From the NCBI GenBank assembly GCA_016302725.1, contig JAEDNB010000124.1:1-6244 (forward strand): DNA of 6,244 bases, given 5' to 3'. Made by a program: the position numbers and the translations under genes. This DNA is from Lentisphaeria bacterium. Lineage in GTDB: Bacteria > Verrucomicrobiota > Lentisphaeria > Oligosphaerales > Oligosphaeraceae. Of the stretch, positions 1-6,244 are shown in pieces. The notes under the pieces were generated by a model. The model was not told where the DNA came from and did not search any database. It was given only the letters and a program-made list of their open reading frames with translations. The first letter of the stretch is position 1. Each line of letters begins with the position of its first letter.

Positions 1-23
1 ATTTCAAAGAAGGTCTTGCTCAT
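1..23 (-). CDS. gltD: Start of downstream gene, probably glutamate synthase small subunit (partial)
   Basis: Only the first seven codons lie in the window (MSKTFFE), and the gene continues beyond base 1. The start is an ATG whose A is also the last base of the gltB stop codon (TAATG), an arrangement typical of translational coupling. A GGAG at 33-36, read on the minus strand inside the gltB 3' end, sits 9 nt before the ATG. This is the same spacing as at the other two genes here. Seven residues cannot identify a protein. The name rests on position: bacterial glutamate synthase is an alpha-beta enzyme, and the beta subunit (the FAD and Fe-S NADPH oxidoreductase that feeds electrons to GltB) is commonly encoded directly after gltB. 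Confidence that a coding region starts here is moderate to good; the identity is inferred. Confidence 0.55.
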
Positions 24-3000
24 TATCGTGCGCTCCGAAGGATTTTCCTATATTCGACGGGCATGACGCAGACAAAGTGTCCGCGGTATTCCTGCCACTG
101 TTCCAGCAGCCTGGCGGCCTTGGGGCTGCCGGTCAACTCCAGGTGGCTCCTGAGCATCCCCAGGAGTTCCTCCTCTTCCGGGGAGCCTTCCCGGACGGAC
201 TCCAGGTCCACCGTGTCCAGGTTGCAGCGCAGGTCGAAATCGCCCGCCTCATCCAGGACATAGGCCACGCCGCCGGTCATGCCTGCCGCGAAGTTGACGC
301 CGGTCTTTCCCAGGACGGCGACCCGTCCGCCGGTCATGTATTCGCATCCGTGGTCGCCCACGCCCTCCACCACGGCCTGGAACCCGCTGTTTCGGATGGC
401 GAAGCGTTCCCCCGCCTGGCCGTTGATGTAGATTTGGCCGGAGGTGCCGCCGTATCCGATGACATTGCCAGCCAGGACATTCTCCTCGGCGAGGCAGGGG
501 GCCTCGCGTGGCGGCACGATGATGATCTTTCCGCCGGAGATGCCCTTGCCCACGTAGTCGTTGGCCTCCCCCTCCAGGTGGAAGGTGATGCCGTGTGCCA
601 GGAAGGCGCCGAAACTCTGTCCTGCCGTGCCCCGGAAATCCACCCTCCAGGTGTCTTCCGGGAGCCCCGCCAGGCCCTTTGCCAGGGCAACGCGGCCGGA
701 GAGCCGTGCGCCAACGGAGCGGTTGGCATTGACGATGGGGGCCTCGAGCCGGGCGGGGGAGAACTCCTCCAGGGCCTTTCCCAGGGCGGGAAAGAGGACC
801 TGGTCGTCGATGGTGGATTCGGGATGGCGTTCCCCGTTCCAGTGGACTTCGTTCCCCTCCACCACGTGGAGCATGTCCTGGAAGCGGAGTTTGGCGGCCT
901 TTCCGGTCATGCGGACTGGGTCGGCCTCCAGCAGGTCGGCCCGTCCCACGGCCTCCTGGAGGGAGTGGAGTCCCAGGGAGGCGAGGGTTTCCCGGGCCTC
1001 CTGGGCGATGAAGCGGAGATACCGGATGATGTGTTCGGGCTTGCCCTTGAAATGCTTGCGGATTTCGGGGTCCTGGGTGGTGATGCCGGCGGGACAGGTA
1101 TTGTCCTGGCACTGCCGCAGCATCATGCACCCCAGGGCGAGGAGGAGGGAGGTGGCGAAGCCGAACTCCTCGGCGCCCAGGAGGGCGGCCACCACCACGT
1201 CCCGGCCGGTGCGGAGCTGTCCATCCACCTGGAGCTTCACCTTGCCGCGCAGCCCGTTCTTCACCAGGGTCTGGTGGGTTTCGGCCAGGCCGATTTCCCA
1301 GGGCATGCCCGCGTATTTGATGGAACTCAAGGGGGCGGCGCCCGTGCCGCCGTCATGTCCGGAGATCACCACCACGTCCGCGTGGGCCTTGGCGACGCCG
1401 GCGGCGACGGTGCCCACGCCGTTTTCGGAGACCAGTTTCACGGAGATCCGGGCCTCGGGGTTGACGGCCCGGAGGTCGTGGATCAGCTGGGCCAGGTCCT
1501 CGATGGAGTAGATGTCATGGTGTGGCGGCGGGGAGATGAGGGTGACGTGGGGGGTGGCATGGCGGGTGCGTGCGATTTCCTCGTTGACCTTGTCTCCGGG
1601 GAGTTGTCCGCCCTCGCCGGGCTTGGCGCCCTGGGCCATCTTGATTTGGAGGTCCTTGGCGCGGGCCAGGTATTCCACCGTGACGCCGAAGCGTCCGGAG
1701 GCCACCTGCCGGATGGCGCTGGCCCGGTTTTCCCCGTGTGGGCCGGGGATGTTCCGTTCAGGGCCCTCGCCGCCTTCCCCGGAGTTGCTCATGGTGCCCA
1801 GTTGGTTCATGGCCAGGGCGATGGCCTCGTGGGCCTCGGGGGAGAGGGCGCCCAGGCTCATGGCCCCGGAGACGAAGTGGTGGAGAATCTCCTCCACGCT
1901 TTCCACCTGGGCGAGGTCAAGGGGGCGGGCGGCCTCCTTCCTGAAGCGCAGGAGATCCCGCAGGCGCACCGGCAGGGCGGGGGCGTTCACGGCCTCCGCG
2001 AAGGCGCGGTAGCGGGCGGGGTCGTCCTCCCTCACGGCGGCATGGAGGGCGCAGACGGAGAGGGGGGTCACCAGGTGGGGTTCCCCGTCCGTGCGCCAGC
2101 GGTATGCGCCTCCCACGGCCAGGGGGTGTTCCGTGGAGGTGGCGCGGGCGGCCTCCACCCGGCGGCGCACCTCCTGCGCCACCTCCTCCAGCCCGATGCC
2201 GTCCACGGCGCTGGGGGTTCCGGGGAAAAAGCGCCGGATGAGGTCCTCCCCCAGTCCGATGGCCTCGAACATCTGGGCGGAGCGGTAGCTGCGGAGGGTG
2301 GCGATGCCCATCTTGGACATGCACTTGAGCAGCCCCTTGTCCACGGCGGAGATGTAGTTTTCGGTGGCCTTGGCGGGGGCTTCCTGTCCAGCCAGGGAGG
2401 CTACGGTCTCCAGGGCGAGATAGGGATGGATGGCGGTGGCACCGTATCCCAGGAGCAGGGCGAAATGCATCACTTCCCGGGCTTCGCCGGTCTCCAGGAT
2501 GACGCCCACGGGGGGGCGCAGGCCGGCCTTGGCCAGGGCCTGGTTGACGGCGGCGGCGGCCAGGAGGGAGGGGATGGGCATCTGGCCGTCGGGGACCTGG
2601 CGGTCGCTGAGCACCAGGATGCCCCGCCCGGCGCGGGCGGCGGCCACGGCCTTTGCCTCCAGTTCATCCAGGGCCTGGGAGAGGTCATCCTTCCAGAGGA
2701 TGGGCAGCCTTTCCACCCGGTCCTTCCCCATGCCCTCCAGGCGGGCCAGGTCTTCGCCGGTAAGGATGGGGCGCGCCAGGCGCACCACGCTGGCCCGGTG
2801 GGCCTCCTCGGAGAGGATGTTCCCCTGGTTGCCGATGTATGTGGTCAGGCTCATGACCAGTTCCTCCCGGATGGGGTCGATGGGGGGATTGGTCACCTGG
2901 GCGAAGCGTTGCTTGAAGTAGTTGAAGAGGAGCTGGGGGCGGGGGGAGAGGACGGCCAGGGCGGCGTCGTTCCCCATGGAGCCCACGGGCTCCTTGCCGG

Positions 3001-4438
3001 TGGCCATCATGGGCCTCACCAGCAGGTCCACGTCCTCCTGGCTCCATCCGAAGAGGCGCTGGCGTTCCCGGAGGCCGTCGGCCACATGCTCCGCCACGAC
3101 GGTGTCGAAGAGTCCGGCCACGGGGATTTTGGACTCCAGGGACCAGCGGCGGTAGGGGGACTGCCGGGCCACCTGGTTCTTCAGTTCCTCGTTGAGGACC
3201 AGGCGGTGCCCCTTCAGGTCGCACCAGAGGATTTCCCCGGGCTTGAGGCGTCCGCGGCAGACCACCTGGGCGGGGTCCAGATCCAGGACACCGGTCTCGG
3301 AGGCCAGAACGAAGAGTCCGTCCCGGGTGAGGGAGTAGCGTGCGGGGCGCAGGCCGTTGCTGTCCAGCATGGCGCCGGCGCCCACGCCGTCGGTGAAGGT
3401 GACGGCGGCGGGTCCGTCCCAGGGTTCGGAGAGGGCGGAGTGGTAGTCGAAGAAGCCCCTCACGTCCCGTCCCATATGGTAGTTCTTTCCCCATGCCTGG
3501 GGGATGAGCATCATCATGGCGTGGGGCAGCCAGCGTCCGGCCTGCACCAGCAGTTCCACCATGTTGTCCAGGCATGCGGAGTCGTTCTGGGTTTCATCGA
3601 TGAGGGGGAGGAGTTTCTTGAGGTCGTCTCCGAAGAGGGGGCTTTCCAGGAAGGCCTCCCGGGTGCGGGCGTGGTTGAGGTTTCCCCGCACGGTGTTGAT
3701 TTCCCCGTTGTGGGCCAGGTAACGGAAGGGGTGTGCCAGGCGCCAGGTGGGGAAGGTGTTTGTGCTGTACCGCTGGTGGACCAGCACCAGGGGGGAGACG
3801 AAGGCGGGGTCCGCCAGGTCCCGGTAGAAGGACTCAATCTGGGTGGCCAGCATCAGGCCCTTGTAGACGATGGTGCGTCCGCTGAAACTGCTGAAATAGG
3901 CGTCCAGCATCTCCTTCTCCAGGCGGCGGCGGAGGACGAAGGCGCGGCGCTCCAGCGCCTCGGGGGAGAGGGGGGCCTGGGGGGCCAGGAAGACCTGGCG
4001 GATCAGGGGGCATGTGGCGCGGGCGGTCTCGCCCAGCTGGGAGCGGTCCACGGGCACCTCTCGCCAGGCCAGCAGGCGGAACCCCTCCTCGCCGGCGGTG
4101 CGCTCCAGCAGGGCCTCCTCCCCCTCGCCCCCGAAGAGCATGGCCACCGCATAGCCCCCGGGCTCCGGGAGAATCCCCCCCAGGGCCGTCTGGAAGAAGC
4201 CGTGGGGAATCACGCTGAGCAGCCCCGCCCCGTCGCCGGAGAGGGGGTCGCTTCCCGCCGCCCCCCGGTGGAGGAGGCGCTTCAGGATGGTCACCCCCTG
4301 GAGGACAAGTTCATGGGAGGCCACACCTTGGAGGTTGGCCAGCATGCCCACGCCGCAGGCATCGTGCTCGTTGCTGAAATGATAGAGGCCTTCGTCCTGG
4401 GGAAGGGCCAGGCCACGCTGTCGGTATTCCGTATCCAT
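23..4438 (-). CDS. gltB: Glutamate synthase (NADPH-type) large/alpha subunit
   Basis: GltB transfers the amide nitrogen of glutamine to 2-oxoglutarate, giving two glutamates. It is the GOGAT half of the cytoplasmic ammonium-assimilation cycle. The chosen protein is 1471 aa, normal for bacterial alpha subunits. Residues 1-27 are a propeptide ending HDA before Cys28 (ACGVG), the expected N-terminal nucleophile of the class II glutaminase domain (about 28-430). Supporting residues are Arg58, Arg223 and the HNGE loop at Asn244-Gly245. A central linker domain follows (about 455-760). The FMN-binding synthase domain (about 790-1170) has GALSPEAHE from 863, GEGGE from 887, the loop MAQGAKPGEGGQLPG at 934-948 and SGHDGGTGA at 1026-1034. 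Cys1104, Cys1110 and Cys1115 (C-x5-C-x4-C) match the family's 3Fe-4S ligand pattern. The glycine-rich C-terminal beta-helix domain is about 1235-1415. The start at 4438 has AGGAG 9 nt upstream. A GTG at 4513 would add 25 Gly/Ser-rich residues without a usable ribosome binding site. No frameshift or missing key residue was seen. Stop is TAA. Confidence 0.97.
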   Translation of the reverse strand: MDTEYRQRGLALPQDEGLYHFSNEHDACGVGMLANLQGVASHELVLQGVTILKRLLHRGAAGSDPLSGDGAGLLSVIPHGFFQTALGGILPEPGGYAVAMLFGGEGEEALLERTAGEEGFRLLAWREVPVDRSQLGETARATCPLIRQVFLAPQAPLSPEALERRAFVLRRRLEKEMLDAYFSSFSGRTIVYKGLMLATQIESFYRDLADPAFVSPLVLVHQRYSTNTFPTWRLAHPFRYLAHNGEINTVRGNLNHARTREAFLESPLFGDDLKKLLPLIDETQNDSACLDNMVELLVQAGRWLPHAMMMLIPQAWGKNYHMGRDVRGFFDYHSALSEPWDGPAAVTFTDGVGAGAMLDSNGLRPARYSLTRDGLFVLASETGVLDLDPAQVVCRGRLKPGEILWCDLKGHRLVLNEELKNQVARQSPYRRWSLESKIPVAGLFDTVVAEHVADGLRERQRLFGWSQEDVDLLVRPMMATGKEPVGSMGNDAALAVLSPRPQLLFNYFKQRFAQVTNPPIDPIREELVMSLTTYIGNQGNILSEEAHRASVVRLARPILTGEDLARLEGMGKDRVERLPILWKDDLSQALDELEAKAVAAARAGRGILVLSDRQVPDGQMPIPSLLAAAAVNQALAKAGLRPPVGVILETGEAREVMHFALLLGYGATAIHPYLALETVASLAGQEAPAKATENYISAVDKGLLKCMSKMGIATLRSYRSAQMFEAIGLGEDLIRRFFPGTPSAVDGIGLEEVAQEVRRRVEAARATSTEHPLAVGGAYRWRTDGEPHLVTPLSVCALHAAVREDDPARYRAFAEAVNAPALPVRLRDLLRFRKEAARPLDLAQVESVEEILHHFVSGAMSLGALSPEAHEAIALAMNQLGTMSNSGEGGEGPERNIPGPHGENRASAIRQVASGRFGVTVEYLARAKDLQIKMAQGAKPGEGGQLPGDKVNEEIARTRHATPHVTLISPPPHHDIYSIEDLAQLIHDLRAVNPEARISVKLVSENGVGTVAAGVAKAHADVVVISGHDGGTGAAPLSSIKYAGMPWEIGLAETHQTLVKNGLRGKVKLQVDGQLRTGRDVVVAALLGAEEFGFATSLLLALGCMMLRQCQDNTCPAGITTQDPEIRKHFKGKPEHIIRYLRFIAQEARETLASLGLHSLQEAVGRADLLEADPVRMTGKAAKLRFQDMLHVVEGNEVHWNGERHPESTIDDQVLFPALGKALEEFSPARLEAPIVNANRSVGARLSGRVALAKGLAGLPEDTWRVDFRGTAGQSFGAFLAHGITFHLEGEANDYVGKGISGGKIIIVPPREAPCLAEENVLAGNVIGYGGTSGQIYINGQAGERFAIRNSGFQAVVEGVGDHGCEYMTGGRVAVLGKTGVNFAAGMTGGVAYVLDEAGDFDLRCNLDTVDLESVREGSPEEEELLGMLRSHLELTGSPKAARLLEQWQEYRGHFVCVMPVEYRKILRSAR
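33..36 (-). promoter_or_regulatory. Ribosome binding site for the gene following gltB
   Basis: GGAG on the minus strand lies within the last codons of gltB, 9 nt before the overlapping ATG. It supports a real start at the TAATG overlap, with ribosomes reinitiating or binding anew as they finish gltB. Confidence 0.5.
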
Positions 4439-4439
4439 A

Positions 4440-4460
4440 GGGGAACTCTCCTGAGAACCC
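4440..4460 (-). promoter_or_regulatory. gltB ribosome binding site within a small potential hairpin
   Basis: AGGAG (minus strand, 4452-4448) lies 9 nt before the gltB ATG and decides the start. It sits in the imperfect palindrome GGG-TT-CTC-AGGA-GAG-TT-CCC, which can form two 3-bp stems separated by a U-U internal loop. The AGGA falls in the tetraloop and the following G in the stem. The ribosome binding site is certain; the hairpin is short and may be weak. Confidence 0.8.
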
Positions 4461-4494
4461 GCCCCGGAACCTCCCCCGCCGCCGCACCCGCCCC
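4458..4494 (-). other. G-run cluster with quadruplex potential in the gltB leader
   Basis: Read on the minus strand, the predicted gltB mRNA has five runs of at least three G: 4494-4491, 4489-4487, 4477-4473, 4465-4462 and 4460-4458. The connecting loops are 1, 9, 7 and 1 nt. Four stacked G-tracts are possible only with one loop longer than the usual 7-nt limit. The cluster ends five bases upstream of the gltB AGGAG. Background GC richness could produce such runs without function. Confidence 0.35.
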
Positions 4495-4574
4495 GGGGGA
4501 AATTCGAAACCACCTGGGAAAGGGCAGGGAAACGGCGGGAAAGAGGAACCCCGAGGCGGATGACGCAAGGGGGC

Positions 4575-4606
4575 GGGGCAAGGCCAGATTCCTCAAAGCC
4601 TGCCCC
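4575..4606 (-). other. Stem-loop in the gltB leader
   Basis: On the minus strand, GGGGCAGGC at the 5' side can pair with GCC-T-TGCCCC at the 3' side. This gives a nine-base-pair GC-rich stem with one bulged base and a 13-nt loop. It lies about 20 nt into the predicted transcript and 136 nt before the start codon. No U-run follows on either strand, so it is not a typical intrinsic terminator. It could stabilise the 5' end of the mRNA or contribute to leader folding. No known riboswitch class was recognised. Confidence 0.4.
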
Positions 4607-4633
4607 AACGCACTAAAAAGTTGGCTACGGGTT

Positions 4634-4653
4634 CAAGCAAAGGACATGCCAAA
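4634..4653 (-). promoter_or_regulatory. Sigma-54 (-24/-12) promoter of gltB
   Basis: The minus strand reads TTTGGCATGTCCTTTGCTTG. The GG (4650-4649) and GC (4638-4637) are separated by exactly 10 bases, as the RpoN consensus TGGCAC-N5-TTGC requires; the one departure in the TGGCAC box is T for C. Transcription would start near 4625, giving a leader of about 187 nt. The copy in front of glnN matches at 18 of 20 bases. RpoN promoters need an ATP-dependent enhancer-binding activator, so gltB expression is expected to be switched, probably by nitrogen status. Confidence 0.82.
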
Positions 4654-4693
4654 GCCCCCGACGCTACCCAGGAAAGACAAAGGATGAAATATT

Positions 4694-4710
4694 TTTACAT
4701 GAATTGTAAA
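4694..4710. repeat. Perfect inverted repeat, candidate enhancer (activator) site 1
   Basis: TTTACA-TGAAT-TGTAAA has 6-bp arms and a 5-nt spacer, centred at 4702. It lies in the AT-rich centre between the two sigma-54 promoters, about 77 bp upstream of the predicted gltB start site and about 109 bp upstream of the glnN one. These distances suit binding by an NtrC-family activator. It does not match the enterobacterial NtrC consensus (GCAC...GTGC), so the protein is unknown. A repeat this short can occur by chance. Confidence 0.5.
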
Positions 4711-4726
4711 CCATTCTCCAAAGAGG

Positions 4727-4741
4727 AAACATATTCTGTAA
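4727..4741. repeat. Degenerate inverted repeat, candidate enhancer site 2
   Basis: AAACA-TATTC-TGTAA is centred at 4734 and shares the ACA-N5-TGTAA core and 5-nt spacer with the perfect repeat. Only the inner three base pairs (ACA/TGT) are symmetric. Its centre is 32 bp from the first repeat, about three helical turns, so both would face the same side of the DNA. Alone it would not be called; its spacing and position relative to the promoters are the reasons for listing it. Confidence 0.3.
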
Positions 4742-4783
4742 TTTTCCCGGGCGCCCTTCCCTTGCGACACTCCGTTGTCCTGT

Positions 4784-4803
4784 TTTGGCATGCCCCTTGC
4801 TTG
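4784..4803 (+). promoter_or_regulatory. Sigma-54 (-24/-12) promoter of glnN
   Basis: The sequence is TTTGGCATGCCCCTTGCTTG. GG at 4787-4788 and GC at 4799-4800 are separated by exactly 10 bases, matching RpoN spacing. The predicted start site is near 4811, leaving a leader of about 59 nt. A second TTGC follows directly (TTGCTTGC), but only the first has the correct distance from the GG. Together with the near-identical promoter facing gltB, this makes coordinated control of both enzymes likely. Confidence 0.85.
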
Positions 4804-4856
4804 CTTCCAGACCCGTCCTGCCGGCGGGAGCCGGGCGCGACCCAATCCATCCATTT

Positions 4857-4862
4857 GGAGAG
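4857..4862 (+). promoter_or_regulatory. glnN ribosome binding site
   Basis: GGAGAG, with the GGAG core 9 nt before the ATG at 4870, fixes the glnN start. CCAA at 4842-4845 could pair with the TTGG at 4855-4858 that overlaps it, but four base pairs across a 9-nt loop is too weak to call as regulation. Confidence 0.8.
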
Positions 4863-4869
4863 ACAGACC

Positions 4870-6244
<1,375 letters not shown>

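Larger units (their letters stand above)
4439..4869. other. Shared divergent control region between gltB and glnN
   Basis: This 431-bp gap has three parts. The gltB-proximal part (4439-about 4625) is very GC-rich and is the predicted gltB leader. The central part (about 4634-4803) holds two outward-facing sigma-54 promoters around an AT-rich block (about 4683-4746) with inverted repeats. The glnN-proximal part (about 4811-4869) is the short glnN leader. I found no supported small gene here. The leader strand of gltB has no ATG before 4438. No convincing sigma-70 -35/-10 pair was found; TTTACA occurs on both strands inside the inverted repeat, but without a TATAAT-like box 16-18 bp downstream. 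Confidence 0.85.

Noticed and set aside
4439..4513. Upstream GTG start for gltB (25 extra residues)
   Set aside because: The extension is Gly/Ser-rich, unlike known GltB propeptides, and the GTG has no ribosome binding site at a workable distance. The ATG at 4438 has AGGAG 9 nt upstream and gives a 27-residue propeptide before the catalytic Cys.
4575..4606. Stem-loop as an intrinsic terminator
   Set aside because: No T-run follows the stem on either strand, and its position inside the predicted gltB leader does not fit the end of a gene.
77..4687. Plus-strand open frame of 1536 codons opposite gltB
   Set aside because: It is codon-aligned with gltB, and its stops would correspond to TTA, CTA and TCA codons that gltB avoids. 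The predicted protein is a Gly/His/Val-rich low-complexity product with no recognisable domain, while the minus strand encodes a complete conserved enzyme.
4683..4746. IHF site or sigma-70 promoter in the AT-rich block
   Set aside because: No stretch matches the IHF core (ATCAA-N4-TT) acceptably. The TTTACA hexamers lack a TATAAT-like box 16-18 bp downstream on either strand. AT-rich, bendable DNA is still expected between an enhancer and a sigma-54 promoter.
4749..4756. Palindrome GGGCGCCC upstream of glnN
   Set aside because: It is a short GC palindrome in GC-rich DNA with no partner copy or meaningful placement, and is expected by chance.
4766..4779. GACA-N6-TGTC as a third activator site next to the glnN promoter
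   Set aside because: The arms are only 4 bp, the spacer is 6 rather than 5, and it lacks the TGTAA half. It breaks the symmetric spacing of the other two elements and has no counterpart on the gltB side.

Overview
The window carries the two enzymes of the GS-GOGAT ammonium-assimilation cycle, transcribed divergently from one shared 431-bp control region. On the minus strand is a complete glutamate synthase large subunit (gltB, 23-4438). It is followed, with overlapping stop and start codons, by the first seven codons of another gene, probably gltD, which leaves the window at base 1. On the plus strand is a type III glutamine synthetase (glnN, from 4870), cut off by the window end after 458 codons.

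The most interesting part is the intergenic region (4439-4869). Each gene has its own sigma-54 (RpoN) type -24/-12 promoter. The two promoters are near copies: 18 of 20 bases match, and both have the exact GG-N10-GC spacing. Between them is an AT-rich block in otherwise GC-rich DNA. It holds a perfect inverted repeat (TTTACA-N5-TGTAAA) and a weaker relative (ACA-N5-TGTAA) 32 bp away. The midpoint of these two elements coincides with the midpoint of the two promoters. This looks like a shared enhancer for an NtrC-like activator serving both genes, so that glutamine synthetase and glutamate synthase rise together under nitrogen limitation. The promoters are strong calls; the enhancer is inference. 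The predicted gltB leader is long (about 187 nt) and contains a hairpin, a G-run cluster with quadruplex potential and a small hairpin over the ribosome binding site. The predicted glnN leader is only about 59 nt.

The organism is a GC-rich bacterium with an RpoN system, a proteobacterial-type (alpha-subunit) glutamate synthase and a GSIII enzyme. A Gram-negative lineage such as Holophagae (Acidobacteriota) or a deltaproteobacterial relative would fit, but the sequence does not settle this. All three genes have a GGAG-type ribosome binding site 9 nt from the start codon. No RNA genes, mobile elements, CRISPR arrays or convincing intrinsic terminators were seen. Apart from the regulatory layout, this is core metabolism rather than an accessory region.
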